From Aquipseudomonas alcaligenes MRY13-0052 (lineage in GTDB: Bacteria; Pseudomonadota; Gammaproteobacteria; Pseudomonadales; Pseudomonadaceae): 64,000 nucleotides of DNA. Shown here piece after piece: positions 32,736 through 41,837 of this stretch. The notes below the pieces were generated by a model. That model did no database searches and had not been told where the DNA came from. It saw only the letters and a program-made list of their open reading frames with translations. The stretch is taken from assembly GCA_000474255.1 (NCBI GenBank), contig BATO01000015.1:42720-106719 (forward strand), given 5' to 3'. The first letter of the stretch is position 1. Every line of letters begins with the position of its first letter. The position numbers and the translations under genes are program-made.

Positions 32736-34667
32736 CTATGGCCATCCAGCTAACACTTCCTGCGTAAAGACTGCGCTTCGCGGCAAGATCCCGCTCGCCA
32801 CTACGTTTTCCAGGGTGGCCGCCGGATCGGCGGCAAAGAACACTAGTACCAGCCCCCGTTGGGCGCGAGTGCAGCAGACGTAAAGCAGTCGCAGCGTTCG
32901 GCTCCAAGTGTTTTCATCACCGCCTAGTGCTCGTGCACGATCTGCAGCACGGGCTTCAGCACTCGCGAAGACCCGCTCGTAGTTGTACGTTCGGTAGTCG
33001 CTTTCTTCCTCGTCCATCACCACCACGACGCGTTCGAACTGCGCTCCCTTCACGCCGTGCTGCGTGGCATAGGGGGAGCCTTCTGAGACATAGCGTTCAT
33101 AGGGCCAAAGCTCTTGCGCAGAGCAATTGAAGAACTTGGCCATTGCCGCGTCTGAGGATAATCTTTCGGCCGGAACTACATCAGCAGCCTCGGGCTCCTG
33201 AGCGGCGTCAGCAACATCCCTGACAAATCCAAGAACACGCGCATAGCGCTCGTCGAACTCGAAAAGACCCGTGTCACAGAGATGGAGAGCTATGTCACCA
33301 ATGGTGGTCCCTGCCTCGTCCAGCATGGCAACAAGTCTCGACACGGCAGCATGCAGCTCTCGCAACACATCCACGGCACGTTGGCCGGTCAGAGCCGCAG
33401 GCGCCAGGCGCGGGCTGAACTCCCGGAGCAGGTTTATCGCCGCGAACTCATTGCCAGCCTTCACAGCTGCAATGATCGGTAGCGCAAAACTTAGGAAGGG
33501 TCGAACGGGCCAGCCGGTGCCGTCCTGCATCCCCTGCTTCATGGCATCCGACGTCTTGTCGTTCAGCGCCGAGTAGATGCCGCCGAAGCCGAGCCGGTTT
33601 GCGGCCATGCGGTGCACGATGACAAGGATCTTGACTGCGATGTCTGGGGTTGTCCAACCCTCATCGTTGTTCGTCGCCGAGCTCCACGCCCGGACTCGTG
33701 CCAAGGCCTCGGTTCGGTTCAGCGTGTTCGGCAAGACGAACATCCGGGCCGACCCCTCCACCGGCTTGAGGCCCCCATCGACCCTCTCGTGCAGCCCGCG
33801 GACTTGTTCCATGCCGTCGCCCTGCGCGCGCACGGCATTGGCGACGTCAAGGATCTGCTTGGCGCAGCGAAAGTTCTCCGGCTTCGTGATGGCCCGCCAA
33901 TGGTCCTCAAGCTGGATGTCCCCTGCGCCTCTCATGAAGATCGACTGCATCGGGTCGCCGAAAAAACCAAGGCAGAACTTGCCCTGCATCTGGGCTTCCA
34001 CTTCCTTGAAAGACTTCACCACGCCCGGGAACGTGTCCTGACTCTCGTCGATAAACACGAACGGGTAGCTCAGCGCCACGACCCGTCGAAACAGCGGGCG
34101 GTTTTGTAGCAGGAAGTCGGCGAGCTGAAGGATGTCCTCGTGGCCGAGTATGCCCTTGGTGTAGTCACTGCCCACGCCGTAGTTGAACGTCCTGACGCCG
34201 GCCACAGCCTCCAGGCTTCGGGCATAGCGCTCTTGGTCGGCCTTGTTCCTGTCGCGCGTGGTCTGCCGGACACGCGAGCTGTAATTCTCGAACTCTTCTT
34301 CAAGCTCGGAGAGCCGCCTGCGGATGTCGTTCTGCAGCCAAACCTTGATGTCGGCCTGAAACGTCTTTGCAATAGACCAGTAAAAGCTGTGGATGGTCGA
34401 GACATGAACCAGCGGGTCATCGTTGACGTCCGCCAGGATTTCATTGGCGGCAAGGTCGGTATACGTGATGCACGCGACCTTCTGCTTCCTCGCCCGCATG
34501 CTGGCGCCGTGCTCCGAGATCACCCAGTCCAGCGCCTTGATGAGGGATGTGGTCTTGCCGGAACCTGCGCCAGCACGAACCACGAAGGGCTGCGGAGGCG
34601 TCGCGGCAATGCATGCGTGGATCTCGCGGTCGGCGTCGGTATCTGGGCTATCAATTCGTCTGCTCAT
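32736..34667 (-). CDS. GajB-like UvrD-type helicase
   Basis: 643 residues. Walker A is RAGAGSGKTTSLIKAL (31-46). VACITYTDLAANEI is motif Ia, VFIDESQDTFPGV is motif II, and GFFGDPMQSIF is motif III. The late motifs are TQHGVKGAQFERVVVVMDEEE and LRLLYVCCTRAQRGLVLVF. The ATG overlaps the stop of the OLD gene by 4 nt (ATGA), so they are translationally coupled. An OLD nuclease with a coupled UvrD-like helicase is the Gabija arrangement. It is longer than the roughly 500-residue Bacillus GajB, so this is Gabija-like or a related class 2 OLD pair. Confidence 0.88.
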   Translation of the reverse strand: MSRRIDSPDTDADREIHACIAATPPQPFVVRAGAGSGKTTSLIKALDWVISEHGASMRARKQKVACITYTDLAANEILADVNDDPLVHVSTIHSFYWSIAKTFQADIKVWLQNDIRRRLSELEEEFENYSSRVRQTTRDRNKADQERYARSLEAVAGVRTFNYGVGSDYTKGILGHEDILQLADFLLQNRPLFRRVVALSYPFVFIDESQDTFPGVVKSFKEVEAQMQGKFCLGFFGDPMQSIFMRGAGDIQLEDHWRAITKPENFRCAKQILDVANAVRAQGDGMEQVRGLHERVDGGLKPVEGSARMFVLPNTLNRTEALARVRAWSSATNNDEGWTTPDIAVKILVIVHRMAANRLGFGGIYSALNDKTSDAMKQGMQDGTGWPVRPFLSFALPIIAAVKAGNEFAAINLLREFSPRLAPAALTGQRAVDVLRELHAAVSRLVAMLDEAGTTIGDIALHLCDTGLFEFDERYARVLGFVRDVADAAQEPEAADVVPAERLSSDAAMAKFFNCSAQELWPYERYVSEGSPYATQHGVKGAQFERVVVVMDEEESDYRTYNYERVFASAEARAADRARALGGDENTWSRTLRLLYVCCTRAQRGLVLVFFAADPAATLENVVASGILPRSAVFTQEVLAGWP

Positions 34668-37087
34668 ACCGTCTGCCCCGGGGCAACAATGACAGCGACA
34701 ACATCGGCTGCAGTCGGCTCAATAGTCGTGACCTCGGTGGCGGTGGCGATGGCGGCGTCCGCCTCAAGCTCGTGGGCCACTTTGGCTTCGAGCCAGGCCA
34801 AGCCCTCGGCGATGTACGCGGGAACCTTCCAGCCATTGAGCGGCCCGCTTGCGAGGACCTCCAGCGCAAAGCGGGTCTTGTCGAAGTTCTTACCGACCAC
34901 CCTATCGTGTAACTTCTCAGCCAGCTCTTCGGGGCTGCTCGGTGCGCGCCTGAGCTTGAGGCCGACCGCCCGGTTGGCCTCAGCCTGGCACCAGTCCGCG
35001 TTCTCAAGACCAAAGGCCTCCTCAAGTGTGCGGCCGCAGAGCTGCGATGTCGTCGCACCCACCGTCACCGAAACCTTGGTCTGATAGGCCACCCGAACCT
35101 CAGCGCTGGAATCCTCAGCCAGCGATAGCGTCTTTTGCTCCGCCGTGACTTCCCAGAGTTCTGCCATCGACCGCTTCTTCGGGATCCAGCTGATGAGGGT
35201 TTGGTTGGACGTGACGGCACCTTCCACGTGTGCATGGCAGGTGCTGCCACGCTTCTTGGACTTCTTCTTGCCACCCGGTTCTGCTTCGTCGTCGTCTTCA
35301 AGCTCGAAGGGCTTCAGGTCGTCGTCCTCGTCATCTCCGTCAACGGCGCCCTCAGCGCCTGCGCCTTGTGCAGCGGCCTTCTCGGCGTCCGTCTTGACCG
35401 TCACGCTGTCCAGATCCGTGATGACCAGTGTTGTGAGCCCAACGAAGGCGATCAGCTCCTGGAACCGATGCGCGAACGCGCCACCGACTTCAAGGATGGT
35501 TAGGGCGGAAGAACGCAGGCGCTTGGCCGCCAACTCGATCATTGCAGGCAGGAGCAGACGCTCGACGTTGCCTTCCACCAATATCACCGCGTCGGAAAAA
35601 AAGAGATCGCAGTGCGTCAGCTTCAGATACCGCTGCAGGAATTCGCGCGCTGGAGCGTCGGACGCGCCCGTTTTGAATAGCGACAGATTGCGCACGTCCG
35701 TGTGATGGCCCAACTGGTCGCTGACGCGGCGGAAGTACCGAATGGGCGAGAATCCGCGTTCATAGAGGATGTGCGGGGAGTGCGTGGTGATGACGAGCTG
35801 CGTGTGGAAAAAAGTCGCGTGATCGTTAGCATCCTCAAGGAGGCGCAAAACGTTCCTGATGAAGACCTGCTGGATCTGCGCGTGCAGATGCGCCTCAGGC
35901 TCCTCAATGAAGACCAAATGAAGCGGGGCTCGCTTGTCCTCCTCAGCTTTCCACTGCTCGTGCAAGTCGAGCAGCTCAACCACCATGTAGACCAGATTCT
36001 TGAACCCCAGGCCGTTGTAGCTGTCTGGCAGTTGGGCGGAAGCCACGCCCGGGATCACGTAGTGAACCTTGGCGTCTTGCCCCAGGACAGTGGTCGGATC
36101 CAAGGCCGCCCGAATCACAATCTCAGGATTGTTGACGCCCGGATAGCCGAGCTTGGCCAGGCGTTTGAGGGTGTCACTGAAGACTTCCTTCAGATGGAAG
36201 TTCAGCCCCTTCTCCGAGGTATCGAGCGCCTTGAGAGCCGCATGGTCGTCGCCACGCTTCTCCAGGTTGCGGTGATAGAACCTGCTCAGGCGCCGCGACA
36301 AGCTCTCGGCGCGATCAGAGCTACCGGCATCCGGGTCATCGAGGTGCCGCTGCGCGCGCAGGAAGTCGACCCTCACCAGCGACTTGAGAATGGCCGCACC
36401 GCCCGGCTCCTTGCCTAGGGGTAGCGGCTCGTAGTCGGCCTCCTTTGCCTGATAGCCGACAAAAGCCCGCTCATCGAGCACGTAGTAACGGAAGGTGTAT
36501 TCCTTGCTCAGCTCCTTGGTGAGGTACTTCGTCAGGCTTTCTGGCCAAGGCTTGTACTCGCCGGCATCGGCCACCACCGCAGCCGCGTCTTCCGCGCCCG
36601 CCTCCACGGCTTGCTCCCCGGCGGCCTTGCGCTTGGCCGCAAGCGCGACAGCTGCGTTGTTGGCCTTCTCATGTAGTTCATGGAACTTCCAGACGAGCTC
36701 GTGGGCATCCCGAGGCTCGAACGCCACCCGGATCCCGACGCACTTGCCGTCCCACTCAGTGCTCGGCAGCAGCGACATCGCAGTGGCAAGGTCGTCTTCA
36801 CCGACGCGGAACCAGAGATCCAAGAGGATGGACGGTAACCTTTTGGGCGCATCCTCATCGCCCGGGGGCGTCCTGCCGACCGCGTCGATCTCGGCCCACA
36901 GCGCCGCACTGAAGTCGAAGAGTTCGAACTTCTTCGCTTCGCCACGAAGCATAGAGTACAGGCCTTGTACGGCAGACGTCTTGCCGCTGTTGTTGGCGCC
37001 AACGAAGATGGAAATCTCGTCGTCAAGCTCAATGACGACGTCGCGCAGTCGGCGATAGTTCTGCAGCCGATATGCCTGTAGCTTCAT
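34664..37087 (-). CDS. GajA-like OLD-family ATPase-Toprim nuclease
   Basis: 807 residues from the ATG at 37087 (MKLQAYRLQNYRRL), with AGGAAGAGG upstream; a GTG two codons earlier is less well placed. Walker A is VGANNSGKTSAV (29-40), and the ABC-type late motif is LVFIEEPEAHLHAQIQ. The C-terminal Toprim has VILVEGNVERLLLPAM (Glu near 500) and LVITDLDSVT (D-x-D near 556). After it comes a strongly acidic then Lys-rich insert (DDEDDDLKPFELEDDDE, GGKKKSKKRG). OLD enzymes are ATP-controlled DNA nickases/nucleases. It is larger than the roughly 580-residue GajA, mostly from the region after the Toprim core. Confidence 0.9.
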   Translation of the reverse strand: MKLQAYRLQNYRRLRDVVIELDDEISIFVGANNSGKTSAVQGLYSMLRGEAKKFELFDFSAALWAEIDAVGRTPPGDEDAPKRLPSILLDLWFRVGEDDLATAMSLLPSTEWDGKCVGIRVAFEPRDAHELVWKFHELHEKANNAAVALAAKRKAAGEQAVEAGAEDAAAVVADAGEYKPWPESLTKYLTKELSKEYTFRYYVLDERAFVGYQAKEADYEPLPLGKEPGGAAILKSLVRVDFLRAQRHLDDPDAGSSDRAESLSRRLSRFYHRNLEKRGDDHAALKALDTSEKGLNFHLKEVFSDTLKRLAKLGYPGVNNPEIVIRAALDPTTVLGQDAKVHYVIPGVASAQLPDSYNGLGFKNLVYMVVELLDLHEQWKAEEDKRAPLHLVFIEEPEAHLHAQIQQVFIRNVLRLLEDANDHATFFHTQLVITTHSPHILYERGFSPIRYFRRVSDQLGHHTDVRNLSLFKTGASDAPAREFLQRYLKLTHCDLFFSDAVILVEGNVERLLLPAMIELAAKRLRSSALTILEVGGAFAHRFQELIAFVGLTTLVITDLDSVTVKTDAEKAAAQGAGAEGAVDGDDEDDDLKPFELEDDDEAEPGGKKKSKKRGSTCHAHVEGAVTSNQTLISWIPKKRSMAELWEVTAEQKTLSLAEDSSAEVRVAYQTKVSVTVGATTSQLCGRTLEEAFGLENADWCQAEANRAVGLKLRRAPSSPEELAEKLHDRVVGKNFDKTRFALEVLASGPLNGWKVPAYIAEGLAWLEAKVAHELEADAAIATATEVTTIEPTAADVVAVIVAPGQTV

Positions 37088-37093
37088 GATCAC

Positions 37094-37567
37094 CTCTTCC
37101 TAAGTGTTGCCGGGACAACTTGGTGCTGAGCACGCAAGCCGGCAGCTTTCCTTTGAGCGCTCGCGCTTTTTCCCACTAACAGCATCCATGTGCGGATGCC
37201 GAGATGAGACTTATATAGCGCACGCCATGCTGACTCAACACGCTAAACCTCCAACCTAAGCCCCCTCAGGAGCTGTTGAACAGCGCCAGCCTCCTATTTG
37301 ATCTGCGTCGATATGCGTGCAACCCATCAGTTTGAGGAGATCTCTATGCACTTGAACCGCGCTGCAGAATACGCCCAGGTATGCTTCTGTTTGAATCGGC
37401 CCTAGATTCGTAGACACATCCGAGCAGCCGCTTCTGGCCGACTCCGCCCCTGGACTGGCATACCCTTTGGTAGACACTGTGTGAGCCCCTAGCGATGGGT
37501 TATTCGATTCGAAAAAATCTCAACCGCACATTATCGCAATGACATCAGTACCAAGGAGGCTCACCCC
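37094..37567. other. Promoter-side gap with a possible 19-codon reading frame
   Basis: A 474-bp gap between divergent transcription units. The only coding hint is a short frame at 37346-37405 (MHLNRAAEYAQV, 19 residues) behind a good GAGGAG ribosome site. It could be a leader peptide or a gene remnant. TTATATAG near 37210 could be a -10 element. AAGGAGG at the right edge belongs to the next gene. Confidence 0.4.
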
Positions 37568-37897
37568 ATGTCATTGCACTGCCCTCGCTGTTACTCCCCC
37601 AAAGTCGCTTCTTTCCATCACGCCATGAAAGTCGGTGCGGCCATCGGCACCGTGGGTGGTGTTGCGCGCGGTGTCAGCGCTGCCCTGGCCGGTGGTCAGG
37701 CTGGCGCAGCTATCGGCGCCTTCGCTGGCCCTGTTGGTATCACCCTCGGTTCGGTATCCGGTGCCATCCTCGGCGGCCTGGCCGGTGGCGTAGGTGGCTG
37801 CGCGCTCGGCGCCCAGCTCGGTGAGTCACTCGACCGCCACCTCCTGGCCCACAACCTTTGTCTGCTCTGCGGCCATCGTTTCAACCTGTCGTCCTGA
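37568..37897 (+). CDS. Glycine-rich small protein with terminal Cys pairs
   Basis: 109 residues with a CCAAGGAGG ribosome site. One CPRC pair is at residues 5-8 and one CLLC pair near residue 97, with a Gly/Ala-rich hydrophobic middle (GAAIGTVGGVARGVSAALAGGQAGAAIGAFAG and more) that looks like glycine-zipper membrane helices. The two Cys pairs may join as a zinc ribbon. Similar small proteins are common in Pseudomonas integrative elements; function unknown. First gene of the maintenance module. Confidence 0.75.
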   Translation: MSLHCPRCYSPKVASFHHAMKVGAAIGTVGGVARGVSAALAGGQAGAAIGAFAGPVGITLGSVSGAILGGLAGGVGGCALGAQLGESLDRHLLAHNLCLLCGHRFNLSS

Positions 37898-37927
37898 TCG
37901 CCCCCCTCTCATTTCACTCGTCCGGTC

Positions 37928-37953
37928 AGTGCTGCGCTTCGCGCAGCGCTTTA
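37928..37953 (+). terminator. Terminator-like hairpin before the DUF932 gene
   Basis: Stem AGTGCTGCGC (37928-37937) with GCGCAGCGCT (37941-37950), one G-U pair, loop TTC, then TTTAT. It lies 30 bp before the next start codon. The T-run is short, so termination may be partial. Confidence 0.5.
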
Positions 37954-37983
37954 TGCCGGCTTGCATCCAAAGGAATCGTTCAC

Positions 37984-38952
37984 ATGGCACATCTCGTCGA
38001 AACCATGGCCTACGCTGGCGCTACTCCGTGGCATGGCCTGGGCAATCAGCTCACTCAGAAGCAACCCATCGAGGTCTGGCAACGCGAAGCCGGCATGGAC
38101 TGGCAGATCCTGGAAAGCCCCGTGCATTTCAAGTCGGATGCCATTGGCCACCTCGGCACCATCCACTCCTTTCCCGAGCAGAAGGTGCTCTTCCGTTCGG
38201 ATACCAAGGCCCCGCTGTCGGTGGTCTCGCAGCGCTATCACACTGTTCAGCCGCGTGAAGTGCTGGAGTTCTACCGGGATCTCACCGAAGTCTCCGGCTA
38301 CGAGCTGGAAACGGCCGGCGTGCTCAAGGGCGGACGCAAGTTCTGGGCGCTGGCGCGCACCGGGCAAGGCGCTGCGCTGAAGGGTAATGACCAGGTCAAT
38401 GGCTACCTGCTGCTAGCCACCTCCTGCGACGGCACCCTGGCCACCACGGCAACCCCGACCACCGTGCGCGTGGTCTGCAACAACACCCTGACCATTGCCC
38501 TGGATGGCACCAGCCGGGCGATCAAGGTGCCGCACAACACCCGCTTCGATCCCAAGGCGGTGAAAAAGCAGCTCGGCATCGCCGTCTCGCAATGGGACGA
38601 CTTCATGTACCGCATGCGCCACCTGGCTGAACGCAAGGTGCAGTGGCATGAGGCTTTGGGATTCTTTATGGGCGTGCTGTGCGAGACCAGCCCGACCGGC
38701 GCCCTGCCGGAGCAGCTGCCGAACGAACGCGCTCTGCGCAAAGTGCAGGAGCTGTACGAAGGCCGTGGTCGCGGTAGCCAGTTGGACTCGGCACGCGGCA
38801 CCGCCTGGGGCCTGCTCAATGCCGTGACCGAGTACGTCGATCACGAGCGCCGTGCGCGCAGCACCGAGTACCGCATGGACTCGGCTTGGTTCGGCCAGGG
38901 CGCGCAGATCAAGCAACGCGCCCTGGATGCCGCGCTGCAGCTCGCCGCTTAA
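37984..38952 (+). CDS. DUF932 phage/plasmid-like protein
   Basis: 322 residues from the ATG at 37984 with AAAGGAAT upstream; the longer open frame runs through the hairpin and is not used. The start AHLVETMAYAGATPWHGLG, then LFRSDTKAPLSVVSQRYHTVQPREVLEFYRDL, and the later DGTLATTATPTTVRVVCNNTLTIAL are the DUF932 hallmarks (TIGR03299-type). The family is found on plasmids, phages and integrative elements near recombination genes; its molecular role is not settled. Confidence 0.9.
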   Translation: MAHLVETMAYAGATPWHGLGNQLTQKQPIEVWQREAGMDWQILESPVHFKSDAIGHLGTIHSFPEQKVLFRSDTKAPLSVVSQRYHTVQPREVLEFYRDLTEVSGYELETAGVLKGGRKFWALARTGQGAALKGNDQVNGYLLLATSCDGTLATTATPTTVRVVCNNTLTIALDGTSRAIKVPHNTRFDPKAVKKQLGIAVSQWDDFMYRMRHLAERKVQWHEALGFFMGVLCETSPTGALPEQLPNERALRKVQELYEGRGRGSQLDSARGTAWGLLNAVTEYVDHERRARSTEYRMDSAWFGQGAQIKQRALDAALQLAA

Positions 38953-38974
38953 GCCTCACTCACATCAACCCTCA

Positions 38975-39008
38975 CGCCCGGTCAGCCTTGTGCTGGTCGG
39001 GCGTTTTT
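38975..39008 (+). terminator. Intrinsic terminator/attenuator before the yqaJ-type gene
   Basis: A 12-bp RNA stem from CGCCCGGTCAGC (38975-38986) and GCTGGTCGGGCG (38992-39003) with two G-U pairs, a 5-nt loop and TTTTT. It ends 20 bp before the next start, and the next ribosome site follows directly. Confidence 0.8.
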
Positions 39009-39027
39009 ATGTCTGCAGGTGAATACG

Positions 39028-40032
39028 ATGAAAGCAACGTCATTGAGCGGCAGCACCCGCAAGAAACGCCCTGCCCTGCGCCTGGTCAGCACCAAGGAGC
39101 TGCCGCGCGAGGACTGGCTGCAGATCCGTAAGCACGGCATTGGCAGTTCGGATGCAGCCGCTGCTGTCGGCTTGAATCCCTACAAGTCGCAGCTGGAGCT
39201 GTGGTTGGAGAAGACTGGCCGCGATGCCGGCCTGCCCAAGGCCGATCCTCACGATGAGGAAAGCCCGATGTACTGGGGCAACGTGCTGGAGCCCATCGTC
39301 GCCTGGCACTACAGCAAGCGCACCAAGCACAAGGTCCGGCGCATCAACGCCGTGCTGCAGCACCCCGATCCGGCTCTGCCCTGGATGCTGGCCAACATCG
39401 ATCGCGAGGTGATCGGGGCGGACGATGTGCAGATCCTCGAATGCAAGACTACCGGCATAAACGGGGCACGCCTCTGGAAAGAAGGCGTACCCGAGTATGT
39501 GCAGTTGCAGGTGATGCACCAGCTCGCCGTCACCGGCAAACAGGCGGCGGATGTCGCCGTACTGCTTGGTGGCCAGACGCTGGAGATCCACCACATCGAG
39601 CGGGACGAGCAGATGATCGCTCGCCTGATCGAGCTGGAGCGTCGCTTCTGGCAGTACGTGGAAACCGATACGCCACCGCCGGCCGATGGCACCGCTTCCG
39701 CCGAAGCAGCGCTGCGCTGCCTCTACCCAGAGGACAACGGCCAGGTCATCGACTTCAGCGGCCATGCCGGACTGGCCGCTGCCTTCATCGAGCTCAAGGC
39801 CGTTCGCCTGTCGATTGCCGACAAGGAAAAGCGCGAGGCCGAGCTCAAGCAGATGCTGCAGCAGGCCATGGGCGATGCCAGTCGGGCGGAGTTCTCCAGC
39901 GGCTACGTCAGCTGGCGCAAAGCCAAGGACAGCATCGGCCTCGATGTCGCTCAACTACTCCAGGACAAGCCCTACCTGAAGGCCAAGTACCCGCTGCTGA
40001 AACCCGGTGCGCGGCGCTTTCTGGTCGGCTGA
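39028..40032 (+). CDS. YqaJ-type viral recombinase/exonuclease
   Basis: 334 residues from the ATG at 39028; a GTG three codons upstream is possible. The lambda-exonuclease-like fold is clear: GIGSSDAAAAVGLNPYKSQLELWLEKTGR, NVLEPIVAWHYSKRTKHKV, then MLANIDREV (Asp) and QILECKTTG (E-x-K), followed by YVQLQVMHQLAVTGKQAADVAVLLGGQ. The family digests duplex ends to give single strands for annealing. It is found with DUF932 and RadC-like genes in integrative elements. Confidence 0.92.
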   Translation: MKATSLSGSTRKKRPALRLVSTKELPREDWLQIRKHGIGSSDAAAAVGLNPYKSQLELWLEKTGRDAGLPKADPHDEESPMYWGNVLEPIVAWHYSKRTKHKVRRINAVLQHPDPALPWMLANIDREVIGADDVQILECKTTGINGARLWKEGVPEYVQLQVMHQLAVTGKQAADVAVLLGGQTLEIHHIERDEQMIARLIELERRFWQYVETDTPPPADGTASAEAALRCLYPEDNGQVIDFSGHAGLAAAFIELKAVRLSIADKEKREAELKQMLQQAMGDASRAEFSSGYVSWRKAKDSIGLDVAQLLQDKPYLKAKYPLLKPGARRFLVG

Positions 40033-40063
40033 ATCCAACCTCTTCCATCAACCTTTCCCCCTT

Positions 40064-40104
40064 GGCCAGTCCATGCAGTTAACGCTGCGTGGCTGGCCTT
40101 TTTT
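40064..40104 (+). terminator. Intrinsic terminator/attenuator before the gp3-like gene
   Basis: Outer stem GGCCAG (40064-40069) with CTGGCC (40093-40098) and inner stem CATGCAG with CTGCGTG, then six Ts. It ends 19 bp before the next start codon. Confidence 0.8.
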
Positions 40105-40122
40105 CATTTCAGGAGAACCACC

Positions 40123-41073
40123 ATGCTCAAAGGCCTCGCACTCACCCCTCCAGTGCTCGGGCGCATCTCCATCGGCAAGGTCGTTGAGAAGAATGGCAAG
40201 CGCCTGCCGGAGAAGGATGACCAGTTCACCATTACCTCCCAGGTGCAAGGCAAGGACGGTTGGCTGCTGCACCCGCTCAATGACGAGCTGCGCCAGGGCA
40301 AGGACGACAAGCTGCGCAGCATTCCGGTACGCCTGCTGTTCAACGCGCCGGAGCTGAATTTCCGTGCTGACTACACGCTGTTTGATCGGCAATCCGGACG
40401 ACCGCTGTGCGTGGGCAATGGCGAGACCTGCCGGCGCGTCACCCAGGACGGTCTGCAGTCGCTGCCCTGCCCTTCGCCGGACGCCTGCCCGCTGGCCAAG
40501 GGCGGTGCCTGCAAGCCCTATGGCCGGCTGAACGTGGTGATTGGCGATGAGGATCCGCTGGGTAGCTTCGTGTTCCGCACCACCGGTTTCAACAGCATCC
40601 GCACCCTCGCCGCCCGGCTGCATTACTTCCAGGCTATCTCGGGCAATCGCCTGGCCTGCCTGCCGCTGGAGCTGCGCCTGCGTGGCAAGTCGACGCGGCA
40701 AAGCCACAGCACGCCGATCTTCTACGCCGACCTCACGGTACGCGCCGGCATGGACATGGCGGAGGCACTGCAGGCTACCAATCAGCTCGATGCACAGCGC
40801 CAAGCAGCGGGTTTCGATCAGGCCGCCCTGGATGAAGCCGCGCAGCGTGGCTTCGGCAATGGTGCCTTCGAGGACAGCGAGGAAGACGCTGGCGCCATCG
40901 CCGAGGAGCTCTACCCCACGGAGGAAAGTCCCTCTCCAGCCACCAGCACTCCCCAGCGCTCTGTGAACGCCAGCCTGGCCGAGAAACTGGACGCACAAGC
41001 CCAGCGCCTTACCCCACCGACTGATAACAACCCAGGAGCCCAGCATGCGTCTGCACAAGCTGAGGGCCAGTGA
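40123..41073 (+). CDS. gp3/recombination-directionality-factor-like 'metal-binding' protein
   Basis: 316 residues. The core IPVRLLFNAPELNFRADYTLFDR, GRPLCVGNGETCRR, PCPSPDACPLAKGGACKPYGRLNVVI and GSFVFRTTGFNSIRTLAARLHYF is a conserved element-borne family usually labelled hydrolase or metal-binding protein. It is also related to Bxb1 gp3-type factors, as I remember it. The Cys cluster (CPSPDAC...GAC) probably binds zinc. The last 70 residues are a low-complexity acidic, Pro/Ser-rich tail. The stop lies 29 nt inside radC. A role in excision or DNA maintenance is inference. Confidence 0.75.
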   Translation: MLKGLALTPPVLGRISIGKVVEKNGKRLPEKDDQFTITSQVQGKDGWLLHPLNDELRQGKDDKLRSIPVRLLFNAPELNFRADYTLFDRQSGRPLCVGNGETCRRVTQDGLQSLPCPSPDACPLAKGGACKPYGRLNVVIGDEDPLGSFVFRTTGFNSIRTLAARLHYFQAISGNRLACLPLELRLRGKSTRQSHSTPIFYADLTVRAGMDMAEALQATNQLDAQRQAAGFDQAALDEAAQRGFGNGAFEDSEEDAGAIAEELYPTEESPSPATSTPQRSVNASLAEKLDAQAQRLTPPTDNNPGAQHASAQAEGQ

Positions 41074-41542
41074 ATCGACCGGCACCTACCTGGTCGAATC
41101 ACCGGTCACCGAAATCGACATCCTGTTGATGGCGCGGCAGTTGGCGAATCTCCGTCTGCGCCGGGGGCGAGCACTGACTTCACCGAAGGAAGTGTTCAGC
41201 CATCTGCAGGCGCTGCTGGCCGACTATGAGCATGAGGTATTCGCGCTTCTCCATCTCGATAGCCGCCACCGAGTGATCGCCTTCCAGGAAATGTTCAGGG
41301 GCACGCTCGACGGCGCCAGCGTCTATCCCCGCGAAGTCGTCAAGGCAGCCCTTGAGCACAACGCCGCCGCCATGATCCTGGCGCACAACCATCCCTCTGG
41401 AGATCCCGAACCCAGCCAGGCCGACCGCAACCTCACCCACCAGCTGAAGGAAGCACTGAACCTGGTCGGCGTGCGGACCTTGGACCATATCGTGGTAGGC
41501 CACGAGAGCTGCGTATCACTGGCGGAACAGGGATACCTCTGA
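41045..41542 (+). CDS. RadC/JAB-domain protein
   Basis: 165 residues starting inside the previous gene. The RadC C-terminal JAB1/MPN-like domain is complete: EHEVFALLHLDSRHRVI, then ILAHNHPSGDPEPSQADRNLTHQLKEAL, which holds the H-x-H...D metal motif, and LDHIVVG. It lacks the helix-hairpin-helix part of chromosomal RadC, as usual for element-borne copies. Function remains unclear; it is regularly found near element replication or recombination genes. Confidence 0.93.
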   Translation: MRLHKLRASESTGTYLVESPVTEIDILLMARQLANLRLRRGRALTSPKEVFSHLQALLADYEHEVFALLHLDSRHRVIAFQEMFRGTLDGASVYPREVVKAALEHNAAAMILAHNHPSGDPEPSQADRNLTHQLKEALNLVGVRTLDHIVVGHESCVSLAEQGYL

Positions 41543-41549
41543 GGAGAAC

Positions 41550-41765
41550 ATGACGATGAAACCGCTACGGGTCTTTGCTGCGGTGCTCCTGTTCGTCGGC
41601 ATCCTCGCGGGCTGTCTGGCCCTTCTTCTGCTGGCGATCCTGATGGTCCGCTTTCCACCCCTGCTGCTCGCCGTGCTGCTGGCGTGCTGGATATTCTGCC
41701 GCCTCATGAAGGCATTGGCCTCCGAAACAGCAGCAACAGAGTCCACCCCTGCACCACCGAAGTAA
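41550..41765 (+). CDS. Small two-helix membrane protein
   Basis: 71 residues, AGGAG upstream, 7 nt after radC. Two hydrophobic segments (RVFAAVLLFVGILAGCLALLLLAILM and PLLLAVLLACWIFCRLM) predict an inner-membrane hairpin with a short Pro/Thr-rich tail. The first segment contains LAGC, but it lacks a typical lipoprotein context. No family recognised. Confidence 0.6.
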   Translation: MTMKPLRVFAAVLLFVGILAGCLALLLLAILMVRFPPLLLAVLLACWIFCRLMKALASETAATESTPAPPK

Positions 41766-41800
41766 TCCCCACACAGGCAGCCAGGCATGCCCTGGCCCGC

Positions 41801-41826
41801 CTCAACTCAACTCAACTCAACTCAAC
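41801..41826 (+). repeat. CTCAA pentanucleotide repeat (5 copies) before a ribosome site
   Basis: Five perfect CTCAA units plus one base, abutting AGGAG and the ATG at 41838. Slippage would shift spacing upstream of the ribosome site in 5-bp steps. Confidence 0.85.
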
Positions 41827-41837
41827 AGGAGCATACG

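Noticed and set aside
37256..37477. 73-codon minus-strand frame in the gap behind the OLD gene
   Set aside because: No ribosome site and no recognisable protein features.
37858..37983. Longer N-terminus for the DUF932 protein
   Set aside because: The extension overlaps the previous gene and the hairpin; the ATG at 37984 has a good ribosome site and the family start.
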